A stretch of 64,000 nt of DNA from Polaromonas sp. GTDB lineage: Bacteria > Pseudomonadota > Gammaproteobacteria > Burkholderiales > Burkholderiaceae_C. This document shows, one piece after another, positions 54,081 to 61,744 of the stretch (positions within the stretch are counted from its first letter, which is position 1; every line of letters starts with the position of its first letter). The stretch covers positions 1 to 64,000 of the forward strand of contig NZ_JACPOF010000018.1 in NCBI RefSeq assembly GCF_016185115.1. Direction: 5' to 3'. Below the pieces are notes generated by a model. The model saw only the letters and a list, made by a program, of their open reading frames with translations. It did no database searches and was not told the DNA's origin. The position numbers and the translations under genes are program-made.

Positions 54081-55373
54081 GTGGGCACGCACGCCGCCGC
54101 ATGCGGCATTGACTTCGGCACGTCCAACTCCACGGCGGGCTGGCTCGGGCCCGGCCAGGCTGCTGGCTCCTCGCTGTTGCTGCCGCTTGAAGACGGCAAG
54201 CCGACCCTGCCATCGGTGGTCTTCTTTCATGCAGAACCTGAAGAGGGGCATGACCATGTGAGCTATGGTCGTGCAGGCCTGGCCGACTACCTTGCCGGCC
54301 ATGAGGGGCGACTCATGCGCTCACTCAAAAGCCTGCTGGGCACCTCGATGATGGACGAGCACACTGAGGTCGCCGGCCGCGCGCTGCAGTTTCGTGAGTT
54401 GCTCGCGCAGTTCATAGGCGAGCTCAAGCGACGCGCTGAAACATCTGCAGGCCAGCCGTTCACGCGCGCGGTGCTGGGCCGCCCGGTGTTTTTTGTCGAC
54501 GATGACAGCAAAGCCGACAAGCGTGCCGAAGACACGCTGGCCGGCATCGCCCATTCGGTGGGCCTGAAAGACATCGCCTTCCAGTACGAACCTATTGCAG
54601 CGGCCTTTGACTATGAATCGCAGATTCCGCCCGGCGCGCGTGAAGAGCTGGTGCTGGTGGTTGACATTGGTGGCGGCACCTCAGACTTTGCGCTGGTGCG
54701 GCTGGGCCCGGGGCTGGCAGGCAAGGCAGACAGGCGCGATGACATCCTGGCCAGCGGCGGCGTGCATATAGGCGGCACGGACTTTGACAAGTACCTGAGC
54801 CTGGCCAGCGTCATGCCCACGCTGGGCCTGGGCAGCCGTTTGCAGGGCGGGCTGGAGATTCCGTCGGCGCTGTTCTTCAACCTTGCGACCTGGCACACGA
54901 TCAACCTGGCCTATACCAAAAAAGCCTGGGCGCAGTTGAGCGAGCTGCATCGCAGCGCGCTTGAAAAAGACAAACTCGAACGCCTGCAAAACCTGGTGCG
55001 CGAACGGGCAGGGCACTGGCTGGCGATGCAGGTTGAGGCGGCCAAGATTACGTTGTCTGATGCACCTGAAGCCGTGATGGACCTGGGCCGCATTGCGCCC
55101 GGTGAACTCCTGACCCTGCACCGGCCGGATTTCGATGCCGCGATTGATGGCCTGGTCTCAAAGGTTGAGGGCACCGTGATTACGTTGCTGCGCGATGCGG
55201 ACATTGCGGCGAATGCGGTGAACACGGTGTTTTTTACCGGCGGCTCAAGCGGCGTGCCGCTCTTGCGTGAGCGGATCGCCGCCTTGCTGCCGGGTGCGCG
55301 TGCCGTGGAGGGCGACCGCTTTGGCAGCATTGGCGCGGGGCTGGCGCTGGATGCTGCGAGAAAGTTCAGTTGA
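54081..55373 (+). CDS. Hsp70-family (YegD-like) ATPase
   Basis: A 430-residue actin/Hsp70-fold ATPase. Phosphate-1 motif ACGIDFGTSNSTAGWLG (residues about 6-22), phosphate-2 LVLVVDIGGGTSDFALVRLG (near 190), an adenosine motif FFTGGSSGVPLLRERIAALL (near 375). It lacks the C-terminal peptide-binding domain of DnaK, as in YegD. GTG start 54081, directly after the hypothetical gene. No DnaJ or GrpE partners are nearby. Confidence 0.88.
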   Translation: MGTHAAACGIDFGTSNSTAGWLGPGQAAGSSLLLPLEDGKPTLPSVVFFHAEPEEGHDHVSYGRAGLADYLAGHEGRLMRSLKSLLGTSMMDEHTEVAGRALQFRELLAQFIGELKRRAETSAGQPFTRAVLGRPVFFVDDDSKADKRAEDTLAGIAHSVGLKDIAFQYEPIAAAFDYESQIPPGAREELVLVVDIGGGTSDFALVRLGPGLAGKADRRDDILASGGVHIGGTDFDKYLSLASVMPTLGLGSRLQGGLEIPSALFFNLATWHTINLAYTKKAWAQLSELHRSALEKDKLERLQNLVRERAGHWLAMQVEAAKITLSDAPEAVMDLGRIAPGELLTLHRPDFDAAIDGLVSKVEGTVITLLRDADIAANAVNTVFFTGGSSGVPLLRERIAALLPGARAVEGDRFGSIGAGLALDAARKFS

Positions 55374-55391
55374 AGGCTGGCGGCTATTGCC

Positions 55392-56153
55392 TCAGGCTGC
55401 GACGGCTGCCTGGCGCTTGCCGCTTTTGACCAGCCAGGCTTCCAGCGCTTCAGAGCCGCCTATCTTTTCACCGCCCACAAATACCTGTGGCGCTGTACCC
55501 GCACCGGCCACGGCCTGCAGCGTGCGCGAGGTAACGCCATGGCTGAGCAAAACTTCCTCGTAGTGCAGCCCGGCGTCGTTCAGCATGGCTTTGGCCCGGG
55601 CGCAGAAAGGGCAGCCTGCCTTGGTGAAGATGGTCACAGGCAGGGGCGCTTTCACATTGGGTGCCACATACTGAAGCATGGTGTCGGCGTCCGAGACTTC
55701 AAACGGGTCGCCATCGCGCTCGGGTTCGATAAACATCTTCTGCACCACGCCGTCTTTCACCAGCATCGAATAGCGCCATGAGCGTTTGCCAAAACCCAGG
55801 CTGCTTTTGTCGACCAGCATGCCCATGCCTTCTGAGAACTTGCCGTTGCCGTCCGGGATCAGCGTGAGGTTTTCCGCCTCCTGCGCCTTGCCCCATTCGT
55901 TCATGACGAAGGCATCGTTGACCGAGATGCAGACCACGTCATCAACCCCGTTGGCCTTGAAGGTGTTGGCCAGTTCGTTGAAGCGGGGCAGGTGGGTCGA
56001 CGAACAGGTCGGGGTATAGGCGCCCGGCAGCGAAAAGACCACCACTGTCTTGCCGCTGAACAGGTCTGCCGTGCTGACATCTACCCACTGGTCGTCCTTG
56101 CGGGTTTTGAATGTCACGTCGGGAACTTGCTGGCCTTCTTTGTTTGGGAGCAT
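55392..56153 (-). CDS. Peroxiredoxin-glutaredoxin hybrid
   Basis: A 253-residue fusion. The N-terminal Prx5-type peroxiredoxin (residues 1-160) has the peroxidatic Cys in [10 protein letters not shown] (near residue 50). The C-terminal glutaredoxin (about 170-245) has the active site CPFC and the GSH-binding [14 protein letters not shown]. It reduces hydrogen peroxide or alkyl peroxides with glutathione. It is convergent with the Hsp70-like gene (18-base gap) and has the usual length of the hybrid family (Haemophilus type). Confidence 0.92.
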   Translation of the reverse strand: MLPNKEGQQVPDVTFKTRKDDQWVDVSTADLFSGKTVVVFSLPGAYTPTCSSTHLPRFNELANTFKANGVDDVVCISVNDAFVMNEWGKAQEAENLTLIPDGNGKFSEGMGMLVDKSSLGFGKRSWRYSMLVKDGVVQKMFIEPERDGDPFEVSDADTMLQYVAPNVKAPLPVTIFTKAGCPFCARAKAMLNDAGLHYEEVLLSHGVTSRTLQAVAGAGTAPQVFVGGEKIGGSEALEAWLVKSGKRQAAVAA

Positions 56154-56375
56154 GGGAAATCCTTTGGAGGGTTGGTCAGGGTCAGGGCGAAAGGGCAGGA
56201 CGGGCTGACAGGCGCTTTAAATGCCTGCTGCCGACTGCATGTTTTTGATTGTCCGGTCACCAAAGGGTTTGCCCGTGTCAGACAGGGGCGACAGAGTGGC
56301 GACCCGCCATTACGGGCCAGCCTGTGTGCCGCATGACAATAGCGGCCTGATGAACATGCAAAAAGGGAGCCCGGG

Positions 56376-56840
56376 ATGATTTTTGCGACCGACCTTTCGA
56401 CCGTCACGCACGGCATACAGCTGGCTGTGGCGCCGGTGTTTTTGCTGACGGCTGTGTCCGGCATGATTGCCGCCGTCGCCGGGCGGCTGGCGCGCATCAT
56501 TGACAGGGCACGATTCCTGGAGAACCGTCTGGACGCTGGTGACGTCGAGCACTCCCGCGCCGCACGCATGTATGCCGAACTGGGCGAACTGCGGCACCGT
56601 GGCTGGCTGGTCAACGGCAGCCTGGCATTGCTCACGCTGTGCGCCATGGCGATAGGCCTGACCATCATGCTGCTGTTTCTGGGCGAGACGGCGGAGCTGC
56701 TCATCCCGAAAATCGCCACCATCAGCTTTCTGACCGGTGTGATGTGTTTTCTCTCGGCACTGGTGTGTTTTCTGTTCGAAACCCTGCTGGCCACCCGTTT
56801 GCTGCGGTTTGCGCAAAGGCCGGTCAAGCCTGAGAAGTGA
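56376..56840 (+). CDS. DUF2721 membrane protein
   Basis: A 154-residue protein with three hydrophobic segments (residues about 18-36, 80-100, 108-135) and the DUF2721 pattern: IQLAVAPVFLLTAVSGMIAA, then RLARIIDRARFLE and a Glu/Arg-rich cytoplasmic loop. Function unknown. It is divergent from the peroxiredoxin gene and followed by a dispersed repeat. Confidence 0.82.
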   Translation: MIFATDLSTVTHGIQLAVAPVFLLTAVSGMIAAVAGRLARIIDRARFLENRLDAGDVEHSRAARMYAELGELRHRGWLVNGSLALLTLCAMAIGLTIMLLFLGETAELLIPKIATISFLTGVMCFLSALVCFLFETLLATRLLRFAQRPVKPEK

Positions 56841-57190
56841 CCGGGTCGTGATCCCGGCTGCGGCGGGGATGTCGAGCGGGGTTCTGCGGCTGTCGATTGC
56901 TACTATTTTTATAGCTGCTCACGTACGTATTTAAAGGGCTGAAGGCTAAAAATGCCCTCCAAAATGGCCCCCAAAACGCCTTTTGGGCGATTTGAGCTGC
57001 GCCGTTGGTGCTTTGACGCGGCGCGCCTCACTTAATGTGTCAGAAATAAATCATTATCTGATTAATGGGTTATATCTGATTCATTAAAACGTGGGCATGC
57101 CGATATTTGCACGACGATGCAGGCATTCGGCCTACTTCTCCCGGGCAAGTGGCTGGCCTAAATTCCAGTCATTACAACAAGGAGCTTCTC
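56841..57190. other. Gene-free spacer with a dispersed repeat
   Basis: About 350 bases contain no gene. The first part carries dispersed repeat copy 4. The second part is A/T-rich (AATAAATCATTATCTGATTA, TTAATGGGTTATATCTGATT) and may hold the promoter of the RcnB-like gene; the paired ATCTGATTA/ATCTGATTC sequences at 57055-57062 and 57073-57083 could be regulator half-sites. Confidence 0.5.
56896..57000 (+). repeat. Dispersed repeat, copy 4 of 4 (right end diverged or missing)
   Basis: It shares the left end GCTACTATTTTTATAGCTGC and CACGTACGTATTTAAAGGGC with the other copies, and an AAAAATG-type middle. The two right-end palindromes found in copies 1-3 are not present. Confidence 0.7.
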
Positions 57191-57757
57191 ATGACCACCC
57201 TATTGACCTCAACAACTTCTTTGGGCGCTGTGGGCAAGTCTGCCCGTAAAGGACCCTCGCGGGCCCTGGCGCTCGGCCTGGCGCTTGCTCTGGCGTGCGG
57301 TGCCAGCTTTGCCGAAAAGCCTGAGTGGGCTGGCAAGGGAAACGGCAAAAACAAGGGTGAAAGCCATGGGCAGGTCGAGCGGGGCGAAGCCTACCGCGGT
57401 GGCCAGGGCAACAAGGGTGACCGCGTGGAGGAGGTCCGCATCGGTGGCTTCTTCGGCGAGCCGCAACGTGCGGCTGCCAACACCTATTACGGCCAGCAGT
57501 TCAGCAGCGGCCATTGCCCCCCGGGCCTGGCCAAAAAGAACAACGGTTGCCTGCCGCCGGGCCAGGCCAAGAAATATTCAATTGGCCAGCCGCTGCCGCG
57601 CGGTGTTGTGTATTACCCCGTCCCCCAACCGGTGCTGGTGCAGCTGGGCGCGCCGCCTGCAGGTCACAAGTATGTGCGGGTGGCGACTGACATCCTGCTG
57701 ATTGCCATAGGCACCGGCATGGTGGTCGACGCAATTCAGGATCTGGGCCGCGTCTAA
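57191..57757 (+). CDS. RcnB/CigR-like periplasmic protein
   Basis: A 188-residue exported protein. Signal peptide near residues 23-39 (ALALGLALALACGASFA), then a Gly/Lys/Asn-rich linker and the C-terminal RcnB-family domain (CPPGLAKKNNGCLPPGQAKK, GHKYVRVATDILLIAIGTGM, VVDAIQDLG). Relatives are RcnB (nickel/cobalt homeostasis) and CigR (anti-virulence regulator in Salmonella). No His-rich metal site is seen. AAGGAG precedes ATG 57191; an upstream in-frame ATG at 57107 is less likely. It overlaps the convergent HpaB-like gene by four bases. Confidence 0.8.
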   Translation: MTTLLTSTTSLGAVGKSARKGPSRALALGLALALACGASFAEKPEWAGKGNGKNKGESHGQVERGEAYRGGQGNKGDRVEEVRIGGFFGEPQRAAANTYYGQQFSSGHCPPGLAKKNNGCLPPGQAKKYSIGQPLPRGVVYYPVPQPVLVQLGAPPAGHKYVRVATDILLIAIGTGMVVDAIQDLGRV

Positions 57758-59391
57758 TCAGCAGACTGCCGGCGCGACGGCAGCGTGGCCTCGACCGACG
57801 GCAAATCCACCATCACCGGCTGGCCCGGCGTGGTGCAGCCGGTGTCACAGCACTTGCCGGGCTGGCGGTTTCTGGTGATGGCGCGGTCGGGGTCGTGCGG
57901 TACGCCTTCACCGGCCACGCCGCGTTCCAGAATCCGCTCCACCAGTTCAACCTTGCTGCCCACCGGGTAGTTGCGGTAGATCTCCTGCTTCATCGCTGCA
58001 GGCGAACCGCCGCCGTGCAGGCTGATGACGCTGTACCAGCCGCCCTGGTAGCCAGCGGTCAGGTCTTCGATGAAACGGGCGGTTTCAATGCGCTGCTCGT
58101 AAGGCACATCGGGGTTGGCGCGCAATACTTCTGACAGCTTTGCGCCGGTCTCGGGGTTGTGGTCTTCATCCGGGCCGGGCAGGGTGACGATGAGGCCGCC
58201 GCTCACGTAATGCGCGATGCGGTGCATGTCATAGATTTTGGTCGCCAGCATCAGCTTGCCGATGTTGGAGAACACCGGGTCGGGCATGAAGGTCTTGCTG
58301 TACTCGTCAGGCTTGCCATACACGCTGGCCGCCACACCGCAGGCGTAAAAGCCCTCGGTGATGGTGATGAGCTCGACCATCTGTTCACGCAGATGCGTCT
58401 CCTTGCCCGGGTCGAACCCATTGGCCTCGCACATCAGCGCGCCGGCGCCAATCAGCAAATCACCAAAGCCCGCGCGTGCGCCTATGCAGGTGTGGCGGTG
58501 GTGGGTGGCGTAGCTGTAGGTCAGGTGGCCGGTGTGCTCCCACTCGCCTTCGTAAAACACGCTGTCCCAGGGCACGAAGACCTTGTCGAACATCACCACG
58601 CCAGTGCTCTGGCCATACTTGCGGCTGAAGAGGGCCGCGCCGTGCTCGACCTTCTCGCCGGGCCTGCCTGCAGGCCGCGCAATGATGGTGATGCCGGGCG
58701 CGTCCACCGGCACGGCGCAGCAGACGGCAAAGTCGGCGTCTTCCCTGCCCATGTTGCGGCAGGGCATGACCAGAAATTCATGCATATAGGGCGCGCCGGT
58801 CACGATGGCCTTGGTGCCGCTGATGACGATGCCTTTTGAATTGCGCTCGACCACATGCACATAGCTGTCGACGTTGGCCTGTTCATGCGGGCGGCGGCTG
58901 CGATCACCCTTGGCGTCTGTCATGGCGATGCCCAGTGTCAGGTCCTGGTCCTGCACACGGTGCAGGTAGTTCAGAAAGCGTGCAGTGTTTTCTGTGGTGC
59001 CACGCGCATCGTCGATACGGCTTGATACCTGGCCGATGGCGTTGAGCGCATCGTGCGTCAGGTAGCGCTGGGCGCAGCCGGTTTCCTGGCAGACCAGGCG
59101 CACCGCTTCGAGCTTGTTGAGCAGGTCGCCGCTGCTGGCGTTGATATGGGTCAGGCGGTTGACCAGCTTGCCGCTGGTGTGCTGCACGGCCGTCATGATG
59201 GGGGCGTATTTGGCCTTCAACGCGTAATCGTAGGTCAGCGCAATCGCATTGATGCCGGGGCCAAAGCCGCGTTCATCAACCACGCTGTCGACCAGCTGGC
59301 CGTCAAGAAAGACACGGGGTTTGTAGCGGCGCAGCGACTCGCGGAAATCATCGCCGGACATCAGGGTGGCTTGAGGGGCGGGGGCGTTCAT
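57754..59391 (-). CDS. HpaB/4-hydroxybutyryl-CoA-dehydratase family flavoprotein
   Basis: A 545-residue enzyme of the 4-hydroxyphenylacetate 3-hydroxylase superfamily (acyl-CoA-dehydrogenase-like fold, FAD). Its closest pattern is 4-hydroxybutyryl-CoA dehydratase, but of the four [4Fe-4S] ligands I recall (Cys99, Cys103, His292, Cys299) only the first aligns (Cys106 in ETGCAQRY); the second is Tyr and the last Ala (HRHTCIGARAG). So it is probably an FAD-only relative, for example a hydroxylase or a dehydratase variant. A long C-terminal tail has extra Cys (GKCCDTGC). Start ATG 59391; the frame extends further upstream without family character. It is divergent from a TetR gene. Confidence 0.82.
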   Translation of the reverse strand: MNAPAPQATLMSGDDFRESLRRYKPRVFLDGQLVDSVVDERGFGPGINAIALTYDYALKAKYAPIMTAVQHTSGKLVNRLTHINASSGDLLNKLEAVRLVCQETGCAQRYLTHDALNAIGQVSSRIDDARGTTENTARFLNYLHRVQDQDLTLGIAMTDAKGDRSRRPHEQANVDSYVHVVERNSKGIVISGTKAIVTGAPYMHEFLVMPCRNMGREDADFAVCCAVPVDAPGITIIARPAGRPGEKVEHGAALFSRKYGQSTGVVMFDKVFVPWDSVFYEGEWEHTGHLTYSYATHHRHTCIGARAGFGDLLIGAGALMCEANGFDPGKETHLREQMVELITITEGFYACGVAASVYGKPDEYSKTFMPDPVFSNIGKLMLATKIYDMHRIAHYVSGGLIVTLPGPDEDHNPETGAKLSEVLRANPDVPYEQRIETARFIEDLTAGYQGGWYSVISLHGGGSPAAMKQEIYRNYPVGSKVELVERILERGVAGEGVPHDPDRAITRNRQPGKCCDTGCTTPGQPVMVDLPSVEATLPSRRQSAD

Positions 59392-59414
59392 CGTTTGTCT
59401 CCTTTTTTGTAAAT

Positions 59415-59429
59415 TTGAACACTGTTCAA
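59415..59429. promoter_or_regulatory. TetR operator-like palindrome
   Basis: TTGAAC-ACT-GTTCAA, six-base inverted arms around a three-base centre, lies 24 bases upstream of the flavoprotein start and 60 bases upstream of the divergent TetR start. Likely the site of that TetR protein. Confidence 0.65.
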
Positions 59430-59489
59430 TTTTAAAAACAAGCGTCAATTTCGTGCATTCCTGGCCGGCTTTACGTATATATTTGCCGT

Positions 59490-60125
59490 ATGGAAGCCAG
59501 AGCCCAACGCCAGCAGGCGCAAACCGATTCACGCCGTGCATTGATGCTCGATGCCGCCCGCACGGTGTTTGAGAAACTGGGCATTGAAGGCGCCAGCATT
59601 CGCGAGATTGCCAGGCAGGCGGGTTACACGCCGGGCGCAATTTATTCCTATTTTGAAAACAAGGAAGCGATTTACGGCGCCTTGCTGGCCGAGTCACTGG
59701 AGCGGCTCAATGCCGCAGTCGACGCGGCTGGCGACCCTGAACTTGAGCCTGCCGACATGCTGGATGCCAAGGCCAGCGCATGGTTCAGCTTTTTCGCAAC
59801 GAACCCGCGCGACCTTGATCTGGGCTTTTACCTGGTGCAGGGCATGCAGCCGCGCGGTCTCACGGCAGAGCTCAACTACAAACTCAATGACCGCCTGCAT
59901 GACGCGCTGCGCCCCTGCGAAACCGCGCTGCAGGCCATGGGCTTGAGTGCCGACGATGCATTGCGCGAAAATACATCATTGTTTGCGCACGGCGTGGGCC
60001 TGCTGCTGATGCAGCACACCGGCCGCATACGCATGTTCAACCAGGACGCCACGCTGCTGTTTGAGGCCTACATCATTGACCTGGTGGAGCGCCTTCTTGC
60101 TCCCTCTCCCCCTGGGAGAGGGTAG
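59490..60125 (+). CDS. TetR-family transcriptional regulator
   Basis: A 211-residue TetR regulator (FEKLGIEGASIREIARQAGY, then TPGAIYSYFENKEAIYGALL) likely controlling the divergent flavoprotein gene. Its last residues (APSPPGRG) are encoded by the start of a repeated inverted sequence (CTCTCCCCCTGGGAGAGGG), so the true C-terminus was probably altered by insertion of that repeat. Confidence 0.85.
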   Translation: MEARAQRQQAQTDSRRALMLDAARTVFEKLGIEGASIREIARQAGYTPGAIYSYFENKEAIYGALLAESLERLNAAVDAAGDPELEPADMLDAKASAWFSFFATNPRDLDLGFYLVQGMQPRGLTAELNYKLNDRLHDALRPCETALQAMGLSADDALRENTSLFAHGVGLLLMQHTGRIRMFNQDATLLFEAYIIDLVERLLAPSPPGRG

Positions 60126-60213
60126 GGGTGAGGGCCAGCACGGCGCAAATATGCGGGGGCGTCATGCACAGGCCGCCAGCCCTCACCCCCGCCCTCTCCC
60201 AGCGGGAGAGGAG
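60103..60213. repeat. CCCTCTCCC...GGGAGAGGG inverted-repeat element overlapping the tetR 3' end
   Basis: The left half (CCTCTCCCCCTGGGAGAGGG, then TAGGGGTGAGGGC) and the right half (CCCTCACCCCCGCCCTCTCC, then CAGCGGGAGAGG) are inverted copies about 60 bases apart, each with its own hairpin. This is a common REP-type palindromic unit pair in proteobacteria. Confidence 0.75.
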
Positions 60214-60260
60214 GTAAAACCGTTTCAGTTTTTGTGTTGCAGTAATCCTCAGGAATAAAT

Positions 60261-60884
60261 ATGTTGCTAGATGCCGATGATTCCCAGCTTGTGCTGGTCG
60301 ACTACCAGACCCGCCTGATGCCGGTCATTTTTGAAAACGAACTTGTCATCGCCAATGCCGTTCGGCTGGCGCGCATGGCTGAAATCATACAGGTGCCGGT
60401 ATGGGCGACCGAGCAGAACCCCGACAAACTCGGCCCCAACGTGGCGCCGCTTCAGGCCGTGATTGAAGCCGCAGCAGGCCGCACGCTGGCCAAGATGCAT
60501 TTCAGCGCTGTTGCTGATGGCCTGGGTGAATGGCTGCGGCCGCCTGTGCGCAAGCCTGCGCAGGGCGGCAATGCGCGCAGCCTGCCAAAGCACTTGCAAA
60601 AAGCTGCGCCCGAGGAAGAAGAGGGCAGAAGCATGATCGTCATCGCCGGCTGCGAAGCCCACGTCTGCCTGATGCAGACGGCGCTGGATTTGCTCGAAGA
60701 AGAGTTTGACGTGTGGGTCGTGACCGACGCCTGCAGCTCACGCACAGAGCGCAACCGCGATGCAGCGTTCGACCGACTGGCGGGGGCGGGGGCTGAACTG
60801 GTGACCACGGAGATGGTGGCGTTTGAGTGGCTGGGGACGGCTGAGCATCCGGCGTTCAGGGATGTTCAGAGCCTGATCAAGTAG
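60261..60884 (+). CDS. Isochorismatase-family hydrolase
   Basis: A 207-residue cysteine hydrolase. The catalytic set is visible: Asp in LVLVDYQTRLM (near residue 13), the Lys of the KMHFSAV region (near 78), and Cys in IAGCEAHVCLMQTALDL (near 134). Family reactions include isochorismate, nicotinamide or N-carbamoylsarcosine hydrolysis; this type (YcaC-like) is often uncharacterised. A charged insert (residues about 90-120) lies between. Start ATG 60261 after CAGGAA. No partner enzyme is evident. Confidence 0.82.
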   Translation: MLLDADDSQLVLVDYQTRLMPVIFENELVIANAVRLARMAEIIQVPVWATEQNPDKLGPNVAPLQAVIEAAAGRTLAKMHFSAVADGLGEWLRPPVRKPAQGGNARSLPKHLQKAAPEEEEGRSMIVIAGCEAHVCLMQTALDLLEEEFDVWVVTDACSSRTERNRDAAFDRLAGAGAELVTTEMVAFEWLGTAEHPAFRDVQSLIK

Positions 60885-60892
60885 CCCCTGTT

Positions 60893-61678
60893 TCAGCCGC
60901 CTTTCGCAGCCGGAACTTCATACGAGCCGAACACTTCGCGCGCCGACCGGGTTTCAGGCAGGATATAGACAATGCCGTTTGTTCCGGTGAATGCCGGGCT
61001 CACGACCTTGTTGTAGAACGCGGGCGGAACATTGATGCAACCGTAGGAGATGCGTTTGTCATCGGCTGCGGCGCTGCTCAGGCGCTGCGCCCGCCGTTCG
61101 CCGGGCGTGCCCTTCACCACTCGGTGCAGAGAGATGGCGGTTTTGTAGTCGATCCAGAGGATTTCTTCACCATGAAGATCGCGAGCCAGCGAGGCGACGA
61201 ACCGCCCTGCGGGCGTGGTGCGTTCTTCAGGGCGAATGGTCGACAGCTTGCGGTCACCAATGCCGGGTGTGGAGTCGTCGCCGCGTGCCAGGCCCAGCAA
61301 CGCAGATGCTGCGCCTTGCAGGTTCCCTGAGGCGTCAAACATCAACACGCGCGCCCTGACCTTGTCGACAATCATGAAGGGCATGCCCTGGTTGTTGGCC
61401 GAGTCGACCACCCAGTCAGCGACGTGGATGGCCTGCGCTGAGGCTTGCTCTTTTCCGAAGCTGGCGTGCCTTGCATGGCTTGCTGCAACTGGGTCTTTTG
61501 TTGGCGTGCCGGCCGCATCCTTAGCCGCAGCCTCCCCGGTCATCTTCACTGCCGCGGCAGCCCGCGAGGTGTCATCGCCAGCGAACGCCGGCTGCAGCAC
61601 AAGTGTGGCTGCGAGCAGGACCAGCCCATGCCGCAACCATCGCACGGCTCGCCCCGGACCCCTTGCAGACTGCTTCAT
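60893..61678 (-). CDS. L,D-transpeptidase-like secreted protein
   Basis: A 261-residue exported protein. Signal peptide (LLAATLVLQPAFAGDD, near residues 18-34) precedes a YkuD-like domain with the SYGCINVPPAFY motif (near residue 220), which carries the catalytic Cys; upstream is FMIVDKVRARVLMFDASGN and RPEERTTPAGRF. Such enzymes cross-link or attach proteins to peptidoglycan, or are non-catalytic relatives. The exact start is uncertain: MIQAFAM or MKQSARG are both possible. It lies 66 bases downstream of the TpsA gene on the same strand, hinting at a surface-protein link. Confidence 0.75.
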   Translation of the reverse strand: MKQSARGPGRAVRWLRHGLVLLAATLVLQPAFAGDDTSRAAAAVKMTGEAAAKDAAGTPTKDPVAASHARHASFGKEQASAQAIHVADWVVDSANNQGMPFMIVDKVRARVLMFDASGNLQGAASALLGLARGDDSTPGIGDRKLSTIRPEERTTPAGRFVASLARDLHGEEILWIDYKTAISLHRVVKGTPGERRAQRLSSAAADDKRISYGCINVPPAFYNKVVSPAFTGTNGIVYILPETRSAREVFGSYEVPAAKGG

Positions 61679-61744
61679 TGCAAATGCCTGAATCATTGAA
61701 CGGGCAGGGGTGATTAATGGGGGCATCAGTTCGTCTGCATTACT

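Noticed and set aside
59392..59697. N-terminal extension of the HpaB-like protein
   Set aside because: The open frame upstream of MNAPAPQ crosses the TetR operator and the start of the divergent TetR gene and has no family character.
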